Below, in pieces: positions 43,409 to 57,311 of a stretch of DNA of 64,000 bases. The stretch spans positions 44,750,001-44,814,000 of the forward strand of contig CM075676.1 in assembly GCA_037962975.1 (NCBI GenBank). Reading direction: 5' to 3'. The notes under the pieces were generated by a model. It had not been told where the DNA came from. It saw only the letters and a list, made by a program, of their open reading frames with translations, and made no database searches. The translations under genes and the position numbers were made by a program. The DNA is from Clitoria ternatea. Its lineage: Eukaryota; Streptophyta; Magnoliopsida; Fabales; Fabaceae. Every line of letters begins with the position of its first letter. Position 1 is the stretch's first letter.

Positions 43409-43521
43409 AGAGGGGACCGGTTCAACGGGATATTGGTCCGGTTCAATAAGAAAGCAATGCTCATAATGTTTTGGGCCCTGTTTTTTGATTGAGCCGTGCC
43501 AATATCACGAGCCACTGCTCT
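43409..43521 (+). ncRNA. MIR171: MIR171 precursor hairpin
   Basis: The 3' arm holds the 21-nt mature miR171b/c-type RNA at 43489-43509 (TTGAGCCGTGCCAATATC followed by ACG). The 5' arm at 43428-43448 (GATATTGGTCCGGTTCAA in its core) pairs with it, with only about two mismatches and two G-U pairs, leaving 2-nt 3' overhangs as Dicer-like 1 makes. The loop between the arms is about 40 nt. The stem continues outward with GGTTC/GAGCC and AGAG/CTCT. miR171 guides cleavage of mRNAs for HAM/SCL6-type GRAS transcription factors, which control meristems and, in legumes, some NSP2-type targets. Mature sequence, star strand and fold all agree, so this is a secure call. Confidence 0.93.
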
Positions 43522-44702
43522 TCACAACCTTCATTTTTATCCAATATGCAGGTTTTCTCCTCTTCATCATTCTCTTTTTGCTTAATGAAAATTCAAAATT
43601 TACCATAACTCATGCTGAATTATTAATAATCTAAGTTAATGAGAGTTTGATAAATATATATTAATAAAAATTTAGGAGAGATAAAAAATATAATCTTATA
43701 TTTATAATATCATTTTATAATTAATTAGGATTATTTATCTAGATCATGTAATATTTTCTCTATAACTACACCGAAGTTTTGTTAAGATATAAATTAATTT
43801 GGGTATAGTTATAATTATAACTTAAAATTGTGTTATAAAAAAAACTTAAATTTGTTCGATGTAGAGTATTATAACTTAGTGCGTCTGTTTAGCTTAGATA
43901 ATTTATGGCTTTTTTAAGAGATTATAAATTTTGAAAAGCTATTAAAGGTATTTAGAGAAAATAAAAAAAAGATAACTTCTAAAAAAACTACAGTCTCATA
44001 ATTCTAAACTTTTAAAAAACTACTTGAGGTGATTTAAGACATTTTAAAAGTTAAAAGCTCTTTTATTAATTGTTTAGTTATTTTTATTTTTAAATGATAA
44101 ATTTTATTTCTTAAATAATTAAAATACTATACCTTCTTTAAAACTGTTTAATACAATTGAACCCATTAAACTAGTAAAAAAATCTGAAGTAATAACTTGA
44201 TTCATGTGTGATTCATATACTAGCATTGACACTTATTGTTCACGCTTGGGTGATTGCAAAGTTTGATGCAGAGTAGAAGCAGTGTGCAGTTGAAGCATTC
44301 TTTGACGTCTCTATGCTTTTTTTGGATGAATTATTGTTTGGTTTTCTTTTTCCCACACAAGCACGTTTCAGTTTACGTATAATATAAACTATTAGTTTAT
44401 AATCCAGCGAGCAAACACTTGTTAGTGTCCGTTTGGTTTTCAGTCGGGGAAACGGAGTTGGGGAAATGAAAAAATTTAAGGGTTGATATTGATCCTTCAC
44501 ATCGTTTGAGACAGTCAAAACTCTGTTTGATCGTAGGATGTATACCAACCCAACTTGATACACAAACGAGACCTTAATTGCTGATAAACAGAAGACGGTG
44601 TCTTCAAAGTTGAAAGATACAACATTATGTCAATTGCTTAATTAAAAGCAATTCATTTAAATGGGGTAATCTCCACAGAGATCCCTAAATTTAGGGATAA
44701 TG

Positions 44703-44935
44703 GACCTGTTTGTTTAAACTTATTTTTAAGTATTTAAAAAAAAACACTTTTTTTATAAGTGTTTTTTTAATAAACAGATCATAGTTGCTTCTTAAAATAA
44801 GTTGAAGTTAACTTATTTTCAATTTCTACTTATTTTTAAAACTTTAAACAAATACATCAAAATTTAAAATAAGTGTTTTTTTAATTAAAAAAACACTTAT
44901 CTCTTAAAATAAGTTTAAACAAATGAGCCTAATTT
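44703..44935. mobile_element. MITE with GTTTAAACTTATTTTAAG inverted ends
   Basis: The left end (CCTGTTTGTTTAAACTTATT) and the right end, read in complement (CTCATTTGTTTAAACTTATT), are inverted repeats about 28 bp long. Further paired AAACACTTA / TAAGTGTTT blocks lie inside. The flanks carry TAAT on both sides (44697-44700 and about 44938-44941), a possible target-site duplication. It is about 230 bp, without coding potential. Half of a related copy is at 6225-6290. Confidence 0.6.
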
Positions 44936-45529
44936 AACATCTTGTAGCATACTAATAGTAATAGATCAGTTTTTACAATTTCAAATTTTCAATGTTTGGT
45001 TTGAGATTCGAGGTGTTAGCTCTTAACCATCGCTCATTTCTCTTTTGTTTCTTTTCAATCATAGAAATAGTCGATAGCATGTGGAATAAAGATGTTTGTT
45101 AAAACTAGTTTAAATTATGTTAAATATTAAGAGTATTGAATATTATAATTATAAAAGAGGTAAAAATATTTTTTTAAAAATAAGGTAATTAACTTATTAA
45201 TGAGTGGCTTTATTGATTTTTGAACAATTATAGAGTCTCTTTAACAAAAATAGTGGATAAGTTACCTAAAAGCTGAAAGTAGATAACTTAGTAGAAATGA
45301 TAAGGCTGCCAGTTGGAAACTGAATGTTAATAAACTAGTTCATTAAATTAAAATATGTTTAGTAAATTAGTTATGAAATGTAAAATGCCATAAATAATTT
45401 ATTTTCTTTTAAAATAAATAATAGTGATTTTTTTAAGAAAAATGTTAGTGGGATAAGAGTTTAAAAACTAAAATAAACTTCAAATGTTACTTTAAGTAAC
45501 ATTTATAAAAATGTTATAGGCTATGTTTG

Positions 45530-46065
45530 TCAAGGCCATCAATAATGATATAAGTTAACTCTAGTAAGTTATTTTACTAGCTTAAAGGAGCTTATTTTAT
45601 TAGCTTGTAGCAGGTTTTTTAAATGCTAGTTAAGTTGCATTTGAACTTTTATGTTTCGAACTTATTTTATTTTTTACACTTTTATTTCTCACATGTATTT
45701 TTTTTAAAATAACTCATCTATTTTTAAAAAATACATATTTCTTTTATGTCATTTTACATTTGATAGCTAATTTTACTATACATATCTTGATTTAATTAGT
45801 TAGCTTATAAGCTCTCAACTATCAGTTTTAACTTTCAACTAGCTTATCCGCTAATTTTACTAAACTGACTCATAAGCTACTAAAATATGCTCTTTTACCA
45901 AATAGGGTATTATTTTGTCTAACATAGTCATAAGTGACTTTAATTAGTATTAGCTTTTCTAAAACTGTAAAAGTTATCACATCATCTTATTTTGTTATTA
46001 TCAAACAACTCTATTAACTTTTGAAAGATTATAAACTTCTCAATAAACCATAAGTTACGTTTACT
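45530..46065. repeat. MITE-like AGCTTA/TAAGCT inverted region
   Basis: Begins CTATGTTTGTCAAGG, with AGCTTA blocks in both orientations, and has a second half with CTCATAAGCTACTAAAAT and CTCTTTTACCAAATAGGG. The style is that of the common plant MITEs with CTATTTGG-type ends. Exact ends and target-site duplication are unclear, and two adjacent elements are possible. Confidence 0.35.
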
Positions 46066-46069
46066 AAAC

Positions 46070-48429
46070 ACACACAAAAACCATACCTATTTATTTTTTC
46101 TGTTGGTCTGCACTTATAATTATATTTTATATGAGTTTTGTTAATCTTAATTCTAAAGATTAAGTTTAAGTAACCTAAAATACTCGGGGTTGAATCCAAA
46201 CTCAAGCGACGGAGGGGTGAAACTTTTAAAACTAAGGAGGAGTGAATCACCAATTTTGTAGACAAAATCATAAAAATAAAATAAAATCGTTTCTTAACAT
46301 TTTCTAATGATGTTCTTTTAGAAATGACCAGTAGAGGAAAGAATGAAGGCCCATGCTCGTTTCCTTCATTTTCCCCTTAAAGTAGCACTAACTTTTTATT
46401 TGAATAAAAAAATCTATTCCTTCATAGAATAAAAAAATAATAAATATATTTATTTACATTAAAAAGTTATTACTTTGAGTAGCCATGGTCCTTATTATTA
46501 AGGTTAACAAAACCTAAAAATGAATAACGAAGTGCAACCTTTCTATATTTAGTGACGGATCTTGACTAAATTTTTAGGGGGAACGAGAGTAAATATTAGA
46601 TAATAAAAATAATTAAAAATGTTAGTAGACACACATTTTTATTCAAGTTTTAAATAATATCTTAACGTTAAGCAGCAATTGGACAAATGAAAAAAGTATC
46701 AATTTTTAGAGTGACATTTTCTCTTTCTTTAGTGACTTGACAACATTATTGAATGTCTTAAAAGTCTCATATTGACTAGAAATATGGTCAATCAAAAGTA
46801 TATAACGTGGAGGATAATTCTTATTCTATGAGTTAGCTTTTAAAATTGAGTTAAGTCCAATACCCAAATAGTATTAGAGCTTATTTTAGATTTCTTCTTG
46901 AGTGTTTTCTTCCAACCTATCAACATCTTACTTAGCATTGCATTTTCTTTAACCAGATTATAAAAATCGAAAGCAACCAAATTACAATTTGAAAATAATT
47001 AGTTTATACTTTTCATATAAGTTTGGGTTACTATTTCTGAAGGTGGTCGGATTATAATTTTTGATGGTGCATTATGACCAATTTTTTTAACTTTACGAGT
47101 TATAACATATCAACGCATGGTAAGTTAAGTTGGCTCGCCTAATATTAAACAAGAAAGATTACACAAATCATTCTTGATGTTTGTGTAAAATTATATTTCA
47201 CCTTAAAAAATTTCAAAAAATCTACACTCTGCCCATGATATAAATTATGGTAATTTTTTGTCATGTTGTAGTTGTTAAAATTGCCACAAAATATTTTAAA
47301 TGGGATGAGACGTAGGTTTCTCAAAAATTTTAGGACGGTGTAATTTTAACAAGTTTTAAAGGTGATTTGCATAATTTATTATATTAAAAAAATAAAAATA
47401 AAGCCTAATAATTATAAAAAAATTAGCTCTTTCTATACTTAAGCAATGACATAATAATTATAAAAGAAAATAGTTATTTTTGTGCCTACTAAAAATCTTA
47501 TTTTTCTCATATTTTTTTAGATATTTTATAATTTTTCATTTTTTTAAAATTAAGTGAATCAACATGCGAACCAACATAGCTCACCTATAGGCCAAATTGA
47601 GCTTACCTAAAATAAATCATCATCTTTTAGGAAAAATGAATTATACTTTTTTTTATACTCGATAAAATAAATTATGGACCTTAACCGAAATCATGTTCAG
47701 GATTTTAATATTGACGTAGATTTTGAATTAGATTGAATTAGATTGATTCTTGAACATAAAACCGAAATCTAATCAAATCCAACAAAAAATTTAGTTTTTT
47801 ACGATTATCAATTTTCTCGATTATCAGTTAATTGGTTTGGTTGAGAGGTTGAATTTAAATTGGATTGGATGATAAATGCTCCTAAACCTAACTCGGCCAG
47901 GACTATTTTACAGCTCTACGGTCATACCTTCTCCATCGTATATTCGAAGGTTGAAGCACATGTTAATTAAGTTTTCTATTTTTTTTTCACAGTGGATTTG
48001 CTTGTGCAAGCAATAGATGCCCACTAAGTAAGATGCCAACCAAAACAGAAAACACATTCAGGCAGAAGGAAAAGGCTGCAACAGGCAGCCAATCATAGCT
48101 ATTTATTAAGAGCTTGATAGCCATGGAGCTATTAACAATAAGAGTGGCCTTTCAAGCATCAAAGAATGGATATGTAGAACAAATACAATCAACAATCTCG
48201 TGTCCTCCTCCTCTTACTACCTGTTACCATGGTGATTCTTCTCCTCTTAAAATGCAGAAGCTCCATGGGGACAACCATTCATTCTCTTTCACTCGTGTAA
48301 AATGATATTTCTCTATACTTCACAAAAACTATATAATGAAAAGATAAAAGAAAAATATATATGTTGCAGGCTTCCTGCATTTTGGTAGTAATAATCTTCC
48401 TGAGTTGGGAAGATCTAGAATGTTCCCTC
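46070..48429. other. AT-rich spacer, no gene seen
   Basis: Mostly AT-rich, with a possible transposon relic around 46550-47340 (GTGACGGATCTTGACTAAATTT near 46551, then AAATTTTAGGACGG near 47325). The last 400 bp are the 3' flank of the galactosyltransferase gene. The plus-strand frame at 48114-48305 does not resemble a known product. Confidence 0.35.
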
Positions 48430-51400
48430 CTAGAAAGAGGCACCCCACAAAGCATTCTCACCTTCTCCACACCTCCTATGTACCTCTTTGATCCTTTCAG
48501 CAGACCTGCAAATTCCACTGCAGCTCCAATCAAATGATGCAACACAAATGTTGCCTGCCTGGGCCTTCCATTCACAATCTGCAAGTGTAACCAACTCAAT
48601 AATTTTAACATGTTTACTACAACTAATGGTATCATCACATGGATCATTTAAATGGGTTAATTTAAAAGATTTAAATATATTTTTACTCCATATAAATATA
48701 ATCAATCCACTTTAGTTTATGAAAAATTTGGGTTGGTTTCCTTCCTTATAAATTTCAAATGTATTAAAAATAATCTCTACCATTATTTACTGATGATATA
48801 TCATGTATCTAGACATCCTACGTCAAATACTACCCTATGGTAGTTACTAGTCATTTGACATAACATACATCTAAACATGATATATCACTTTCATGAACTT
48901 CTATCTTTAACTAATAATAGTAGGAACCACTTTCATAAAAAGAATTCTTAATTATATGAGGACTACAATTAAATGTATTTATTGGAACTAAATTTATGAT
49001 TAAGCCTAATTATATATTCAAGAAAAATATGCACCTGGAGGAGTGCCACAGCAAAGTCTTCTATCATCTATGTGCTCCACATCTAGTCCAATAAACCAAG
49101 ATCCCAGTGACACATCCTCATTGGCATATTTGTGAAGAACGTTCCTGCGACAAGTATAATACACACAGGATAAGAACACAATATTAGAATTTACTAATTT
49201 AGAGACCTTTAGTCCATTGATTTGATTTGATTTACAAGGGAAAATCACATTCATACCCAGTAAATTTTGTGATATTACACCGGATATCCTAGTTCTTTTT
49301 CCTAGATGAATCTTCCTCAATTTATATGATAACATAATACTGCATTATTGCCAACAAAAAGGTCGGTGTAGTTTTATCCTAATTACCCCTCTAAGTGAGA
49401 TTAGGGCCAAACAAGTATCAGGATCGGATTTTAACCAAAAAAATCCAAACTGATAGGTTAGTTGGATTGGATTGGATATTGAATTAATTTATAACCGATT
49501 AAAGTTTTTTAAAAATTACAGAAACAGAAACACAATAATCCAATCTGACTTGTTTGGATTAGTTAGGATACTTCGAGTTGAAAGGATAAATGTAGTGAGA
49601 TGAAGTAGGACTTACTGGTTAATTGAAATGTATGTAGCCAAATCGTTTGAAATGGCATACAACTGCCCTGTGGCATGACGGAAGTACTTGTTTCCAGACT
49701 CACCGAACTTCCAATGCTCAGGCTCATGGTACCTAACCCCTCTGCAACAAATTAGGAAGGTAAGAAGCTGAAAACTGTGAGAGTAGTAATACTTCAATTT
49801 GATAAAAATAAAAGTATTTCTCACTTTTGAGATAAGACAGGTCCAGATTTCATGCATCCAATGTATATCCTTGGTTTTGATCGGTGTCTAACTAGAGTTT
49901 CTCCCAGTGTTGCTGAAACAGAAATAGGATGGTAAGACAATAATAATAATAATAATAATATAATGCATGCTTTTACTGTGAAACATAAACTCATGTCTTG
50001 CATTTGGTACAAATCTAACATGCTTTTCAAGAATTTTTCATCTTATCATATTGTTAGTAGGTAACATGGTCAACACAGGCTACGCAATTGTGTTTTAAAA
50101 TAAACAAATAAAATTCATAGGTATAGGGTAATGTGAAAAGGGATAAGTGTTAAAATATGGGAAAACCATACTATGACATTTTGGGTTCATCTCATGCACC
50201 AACCTATATGGTTGTGTTTATGATAAAATATATGTTTGTGTAAATTAAGTTATGATATTATTATATCACAACCGTTGAATTTTAAATTAGTGGTTAATAT
50301 TACACTTTATCCTTTGATATGTTGGGATGCAATTTGGATGAGCCTTTTTCTAGATAATGAGAGTTTTAAAAACTTTAAATACCTATATTTACATGAACAT
50401 CATCATCAACTTTGACATAGAAGTCAGCATCCCATAAGTTCACAGCAGTTGCAAAGTATGTCTTTGTCTTTGCTGATAATTCAAGGTACCCTTCAACATG
50501 ATTCTGCATAAACAAAGTGTAAAGACCTGAAAACCTGTGGCAATTTTACTCTCCGCTTCTAAAGCTATGAAATCGTCAAGCTATAGCAATTAAACAGTGG
50601 GAAAAAAATGTGAATAGAGACGTGAGGGGACAGCAATGAACCAAAAGGGATCATATATTTCAAATTACCAGCCTCAAGAAATCTCCATGCTTTCTGTCCT
50701 CTGCTTCAATAGCTCTGTCTAGAATACCCCCTGATGTAGCACTACATAAAGGAGACAAAAGCAAAATTACAATTCATCTAAAAATAATTATTAGTTATGC
50801 CTAATAAATTTATGGATATGTCATATGTGTGCAGCAACTCTAAATGATGCATTTGGAAGACTATATAACGTTGCTTCAAGACATGGAGATTCAATAATAA
50901 CAATCTTTTACTAAAGCATTTTGAACTTGCATTGAAACAAAAGCATAATAACTTTACCAATTATGCAACAAAATCAATTGAAAGAGAGATGACAAAGCTA
51001 CCTGTGTCCAATTACAAAGCGGATGATGATACCCTTCTCTTCCTCTAGCTTCTTTCTTTTATCACCTATTATTTTCAATATTATCAAAAGAATTAACCAT
51101 CAAAAACAATAACCAGTAAAATAGATTAAATAACATAAAAACCAACAGCAAAGAAAATATTGAGAAATGGAATGGAATCATGAATATGAACCTTGTGGCA
51201 TCCATGTGGCCCTAACTGAGTCCCTTCTTTTCCTGCTGCTAAATGCAGTATTAATACCTATCACCATTAAGTACTTTCTCTTTCCAGATGACTCACTCAT
51301 CCTTATATCTTCTCCAACAGGAGCACCACTTCGTATAGATTCCTGAGCTGCCCTTGCAGCAGCCAATTCCATCTCTAAATTTGAAATAGTCTTATCCAAA

Positions 51401-53057
51401 TTTCTACATACAATGAGGTCCATAAGTTTCACATCACACGCAGAATAACAAAACAGCTTAATTAAGTTTTTGGTCCATATAAAAGTTTCACAATTCTGAT
51501 CTAGTCATTAACAAACACATTGCTACTAACTAGTTCTCGACAAAGAATAATGTTAGGTTTTAGTTCATGTCGGCATCACTGACATGGGCTACTATTGACC
51601 ATGTTATCACTTAACAGAAGTAGACTAATAACAGTGACTAAAACCTAATATTTAGTGTTTGTTGGGGACAAAAGACTAAAAATATTTTTTTGTTAGGGAC
51701 TACAACCAAAACATGAAACGTTTATAGGGACCAAAAAAATAATTAACCCTAACAAAAAAAAAAACTAGACTTTTCACTTAAAATAGCATCATGACAGTTG
51801 ATATAACTTACTGTATGGAATTATGACTCCTGAAAACATCACCATAAATGTCTTTGGATTCATGCTTCATTTCCATCTCTTGCAACTAAAGGGGAGACCA
51901 AAAAGCATGAATTAAAAAACAAATAGGAATTTCAGATCAGAGAAGAAAAGGTTCAACTACCACATAATTGTTTAGACTTATCAAGTAAATATAAAACCTC
52001 CAAACCAGTACTTACAATTCTTGAATTACAACCTTCTGAGACTACATTTAATTTTTCACCTTCTGTAGCTGGTGTTCGTGCTAGTCCATTGTGTTCAGGA
52101 ATGGACCATATCCTATAATACACATTAACATTTCTCATCAGAAAAAAATATAAAAAAGGTACCATAATAATTATCTTACCAGTTACCTTAGCAATGTATT
52201 CAATGGTTAATATGATACAACACACAACCAAGTATTACATATTAATAACAAGTTCCACTGTCCTGATTAGTAACAAGGCAGATCCAAAAATTACAGAACC
52301 AAATTTCAAGGTTCTAATAGCTAATGAATCTAAATTATGGCAAAACCAACTAACAACTACCACAGGGTTCGGCCCCTAAAACTGCAAGTGCCAATTAACA
52401 AAAACGGAATTTATTTTCTTTTCATTTGAAAAATTCCAAGAAATTTTTTGTGGATTCATAATAAGAGATCAGCAATAAGAACTGAAGCACATATTGAGCG
52501 GAAGAAGAGATGTTAGACCAGGCAGGCACTATAGTTGACTTGAAAATAAGAGTCAAATATGCAAAGCAGAGTATAGGGATGAAATGTTAAACCAAAAATT
52601 GGCATGAGTTAGAACAATTCATAGCAATTGAATTCAGATCCAAAACCATGTCTATGAGCTCTGATGAACACTGAACAAAAATGATAGGTGAGAAAAGTAC
52701 CACATAGGCAAGTCAATAAATTTAGCAAAAGAAAACCAATAATTTATTAATTAAAGAAACATGAGGTGTCATAAGGATCTGAGAGCAATAATTTGAGGAC
52801 TAAACAAAAACAACTCCAAAGACATTAACTCGTTTTCAGAAACATGATGAATCAAGATTGAAACCACGGGAAGAAATTATCATTTATTAATAACAAAAAA
52901 AATGTGAAATAAATCTCAATCAATAGGAACAAGAAAAAGTGATGAACCTGTTAGTGAAGAGCATGCCAGCACAGAAGCTTCCCAGGCACAGAAAAAGTGC
53001 CCATTGCTGAGATATAACACTTCTAGAAGATAACTCTCCTCTGCTTTTCCAAGTCAT
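48430..53057 (-). CDS. beta-1,3-galactosyltransferase (GT31, DUF4094 type), 11 exons, 407 aa
   Basis: Golgi type II membrane enzyme that adds beta-1,3-linked galactose to glycan chains, in plants mainly on arabinogalactan proteins. Exons (minus strand) are 52948-53057, 52016-52112, 51812-51885, 51192-51403, 51002-51065, 50669-50741, 50383-50503, 49825-49912, 49616-49741, 49035-49144 and 48430-48578. All introns are GT-AG and the total is 1224 nt including TAG. Residues 1-15 are cytosolic (MTWKSRGELSSRSV), 19-36 the signal anchor (WALFLCLGSFCAGMLF), then the DUF4094 stem with a short coiled region. The GT31 core has KRKYLMVIGINTAFSSRKRR, SVRATWMP, RFVIGHS and the metal-binding DxD motif in YVKVDDDVHV. 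Next come YIGCMKSGPV, GQLYAISNDLA, the EDV box (ANEDVSLGSWFIGLDVEHID) and a Cys-rich end (DWSCSGICRS). It resembles the Arabidopsis B3GALT2-4 type. No defect is seen, and the gene should be active. Confidence 0.94.
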
Positions 53058-55440
53058 TATTTTTTCTAAACAAAAAAAAAACTCTTTTGGGTTTTCACTT
53101 TTATCAAAACAATCTTCAAACTTGGCACTTCAGCAAACAAAACCCATATCCAAGACTGGGACTCTGAAAGCGGGGGGGTCCTTCTGAGGAGGAAGAAGAT
53201 ATTGGGTAGAGAGAAAGGAAGAATCAGAACAGAACAGAAAACAGAAAGAGAACTCAGAACAGAGAGATGCTCTGTTTTGAAGCTCTGAAATGTTCCTTTT
53301 GGTTTGTTTTTTTTTTTTTATCCTATGTTGTTGTGTTGTGTTTGGTTTGGTGTTATTTGAGGTGTGGTAAGGGACGTTGAACGCAAGTGAAGAGACTTGC
53401 TAACCGACCAGTTTATTTATTTACCGTAATGCCCAAACTATCCTTGTCGGAGCCTTCCTTTTTAATAGAAGAAACTCTGGTAACAGTTTCTTGTCATTAC
53501 ATTAATGTCCCTTCTCTCTCCCTTCACAGTTCATAAGTCATGTGTCATAACCAAACCTTTCCTCTTTTTCTCTCTCGCAATCGCATAACATGTGCCATAC
53601 AATTTTTTTTACCTTCTAAACCTATGCTCCATTTTATCACTTATAATTTATAAATTATAAATTTTTAAGTAATTTATTAAAATATAACTATTTCATAAAA
53701 TTAGTTTAAATTGTGTTAAAGAATTTAATAAACATTTAATATCATAATGATTTGAGAGACAAAAACTATTTTTTAAAAAACTGAAATGCCAATTATATTG
53801 TTTTTAGTTTTTTTTAAATTGTAAGTTTTCTCAAGTAATATGCTTTCAAGAGTCAAAAATTGATAGTTTTTCAAAAATTATGTTACTCTGATTTTATATA
53901 TTTATCAGATAATTTTTTTGTCTTTTAAAAATTTATAAGCTCTTAAATAAACTATAGAGATTGAAGGATGAGAACAGATCTTAAAAAACTGTTCCATATA
54001 ATCCTTTTGTCAGGCTTTCATTTTTTTTTTTATCTTAAGTACTTACAAAACTTCAAAAAAATAGCAATTAAATAATAAATCAATGATAAGAGATGAAAAG
54101 AAAAATAATTTATATAAAGTTTCAAGAGTAAACCTCAGTATTTCCCCAGTAAATAGATAACATGGCTTTATTATCCTTGACAATGATATATTCGACAATG
54201 TAATTTTAAGATTTTTAGGGTATAAAACCGATATGGTGGTATGCACAAAGAATAAAGAGTGAAAGTGGACAGCGACACAGCTAGAAAGGTTTCCAAGGTG
54301 CCCAAATTTGTGGTAGCTAAAAGTCAGGCAGTGCATTACAAATTTATAGTTTTGTCGATTATTTTATGATGATACTTTATAGGTTAAATATATTTTTATC
54401 ATACATAAGTATAGCTAATTTTTGTTTTAATCATTTTAAAAAATTATTAGTTGCAGCTTTTCCAACATTTTAAACTTTTAAATGTGGTTTCCATGAGTAT
54501 CATATTGATTATATGGGTGTATAAGAATTGAATCGACAAGTAAATTAAACCAAATTAAGAATTGTAAGAAGTTGAGAACCACCAATAATAAAAACCTTAA
54601 ATTTTAGTGTAGTTTCCTCTCTCAGAATCAAATCAAATCAAACCATACTGCATCTCCACACACATTATTTATCATTATATCTTTTAGAATCAATATTATT
54701 AGATTAAGTAAAATTACAAAACTAATAACATTTTAATATTGCACTTTTATATAATTATTATTTTCATTTATTTGTAACTATAATTTATTATAGAACCATG
54801 CTAATTCAATAAAGTTTTGGTATTAATTTATGATTTTTTGAACAAAATTAATTAAATTATGAATTTTATAACCAAACCAAACCACAAATGGTGTAGTTTG
54901 GTTTTCTTAATTTTTTAACCAAACCACAAGTATTTTTTATATGTGATTCTGTTTATTTTTTCCTTCAAAATTGAACAAAAACACACGCAAACACCCCTTA
55001 ATGAATTATATATTAAATATTTAATTATATAAAGTTATATGTTAACACTGGAGATGAAAATGAGGTTGGTCAAGAGGCAGGTATATATTTTCTTAACCCC
55101 AACACAAATATATTTTGTGGATTTTTGTTGAGCTCGGCAAAACCAGAGAGAATTGTATCTTTCTATATATGTGTATTTTAATAATATAAATCTATATTAT
55201 AAAGATGATTTAGATGTATGTATATTCTAAGTAAAATAATATTTAAAATAGGAACATAAATTTTTTATAAAAATATAAGGAACTGCTTGCCGAGAGATAT
55301 AATATGAAAATCCCAAAATATTAATATGATATTTTAATTTAATAAAAATGTTGATAATGATTAATTGATGATCAAATATACATTTAATTATATATAATAT
55401 AAATTTGTAATCAAATAATATTACAATATAGCATTTTTAA
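53058..55440. other. galactosyltransferase 5' flank and AT-rich spacer
   Basis: The first ~300 bp hold the leader and promoter of the minus-strand galactosyltransferase gene (purine-rich GAGAGAAAGG and AACAGAAAAC stretches near 53210-53260). The remainder is AT-rich, with short MITE-like ATAATTTATAAATTATAA palindromes near 53640, and no supported gene. Confidence 0.4.
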
Positions 55441-55549
55441 TTGTATCTTGTTCTGTTTAATGTATGGGGCAAATTTTAGTATGGATACCTATTTCTCATG
55501 TTCTCTCATATTACACTAGTTTAATGAGAATTTAGTATTATATCTATGA

Positions 55550-55740
55550 GTCTAGCGGAGATCTCTAAGCGTGGGTGCTTCATGTCCAACAACCATCGGT
55601 AGTTCACGTTGTGAGGTGAAATAAAGAGTCACCTGCAAAGACACTATATTGCTCAAGTCAATATCGAGTAAATAATATCGAAGTTCTAGCGATAGGTTGG
55701 TGAACATACCTTAAATTATAGTAAATAAGAGATATTTATA
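55550..55740 (-). repeat. degraded Tat-type LTR fragment
   Basis: GTCACCTGCAAAGACACTAT then TTGCTCAAGTCAATAT (about 55630-55672) matches the conserved LTR core GTCACCTGCAAAGATTCTCC, GACGCTCAAGTCAGT of the Tat element and the two solo LTRs, with several changes. Upstream GTTCACGTTGTGAGGTGAAA corresponds to the GTTGATGTGGGTGAAAGG part. Ends and duplication could not be located. Confidence 0.55.
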
Positions 55741-56159
55741 GAGCTGGGTGGTGGTTGAGTCTTACATGCCCTATATTAGTACATTTCTATAAGGTATGAG
55801 AAAAACTGACATAGGCGCAAACTTTCTTGACACCCTTTACAGGTCTTTTGGCTGGTATGCTTCTAATTATCCCATGACCTCTGCCCAATACTAAATCACT
55901 TAGATCCTAGTATGGGTTAGAGCTTATAGTTTTTAACAAAATCATAAAATGCCCCTGAGTACCTTTTCAAAAAGCCATTAAAGCTTGTAAAGCTATAAGC
56001 CTATTTTATTTTATGTTTACTAAATATAGCTCTATGTGGTTTTTAAAAAGTTATAAATTTCTCAAAAGACTATGAGTTACCTCTATCAAACATGCACTTA
56101 GGCTAAGGGGCGGACGCATGTTGCATTTAGTGTGGGAAAATGCATCCACAAAGTTAAAA

Positions 56160-56161
<2 letters not shown>

Positions 56162-56202
<41 letters not shown>
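56162..56202. repeat. (AT)n microsatellite
   Basis: About 20 uninterrupted AT units. No transposon has entered it. Confidence 0.9.
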
Positions 56203-56204
<2 letters not shown>

Positions 56205-56798
56205 GCCCATTGATCCAATACAATCTTGCACCCATTTAATTGGTTAGACTGACCCATCCACATGGTCTCCCTCTAAATGAATACTGTATACATATTTGGA
56301 TGTGGGCTCCACCAAAGAATATTGGTCTATATTGTATAGGGCATTAAAAGTATAATTGAAGATAGTTTTTTCTCATTAATTAGTGGTAATTACAACACAA
56401 ATTTGTATCATTCTTTGTGGATGCTTCACAAACATCCATGAACCATCCAAAAATATATCATTTCTTTGGCTTGATGTCACTACGTCCTACACAACTTTAT
56501 ACTGAACTTAAACCTTCCAATGATACTCTCCTCTCTACCAAAGGCTCTAATGAGTTTAAACTCTTTGTTTGCCTTTTCTCCTCAAATTTTTGTTCTAATA
56601 ATTTAGAGTTTTCAATTTTTATTTTCCCAAAATTGATGTTTGATGTTGTTGTGCATGCTTGGATTTGAACAGAGAAAGAAGTATGACTTGGTTTTAATAT
56701 AAGATTTGATTTTAAGTTGGTAATTTTTGCAAGAATTCTTTCACCAAGATTGTGTGTATTGAGTTTGTAACTTTTGTATACAATAATGAGCACATTGT

Positions 56799-57302
56799 AT
56801 TTGTTATAATGAGTCAACTAACCTTTGTAATTATTTATTTTACATATATGATGATGAGCACATTGTGTTGTTGAACTTGATTGATTAAAAAAGTCTCACA
56901 TTACTTGGAATGACTTATGTTATATATAAGCCTTAAGACCTTTGTAATTAATGTACCAAGTATGGAAATGGTATTGAGCACAAGTAGAAAATACTTGGAA
57001 ACACTTTAATTTTCTCTTTGTTGTAATGTTCTTGTGTTAGAGTGTTGTGAGATGAGAGCTTTAAAGAAAATGTGGGTATACTTGGGGGCTAATATGGTGT
57101 ATAAGAATGAGGTTTATGTGATGTATAAATTATTCACATCATGCTATTCTCTGGTTGTCAATTTTGACAACGGTTGTGGTTTTTCTCCGGTTTTAGAGTT
57201 TTTCATGTTAAATTCTTGTGTGTTGATTGTGCTCTTTCATATTATTATTTCTTTATTTTTTAAAAAAAATTCTTTGAAGGAAATAGATCTAATTTCCTAA
57301 CA
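56799..57302. mobile_element. possible copia-type LTR relic
   Basis: TGTTATAATGAGTCAACTAA at 56799 and a CCTAACA end at 57302 would make a 504-bp LTR with TGTTA/TAACA ends. Sequence near 56880-56950 (AAAAAGTCTCACATTACTTG, TATATATAAGCC) has the look of copia U3/R. The first ~45 bp recur at 60224-60262 (TGTTGGAATGAGCCAACTAA), just beyond the LTR at 57312-60221. No primer-binding site or target-site duplication was found, so this is tentative. Confidence 0.4.
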
Positions 57303-57311
57303 TGTGTTTGT

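Noticed and set aside
43428..43509. MIR171 hairpin as a chance inverted repeat or transposon end
   Set aside because: The exact mature sequence, correctly placed star strand and 2-nt overhangs make chance or a MITE very unlikely.
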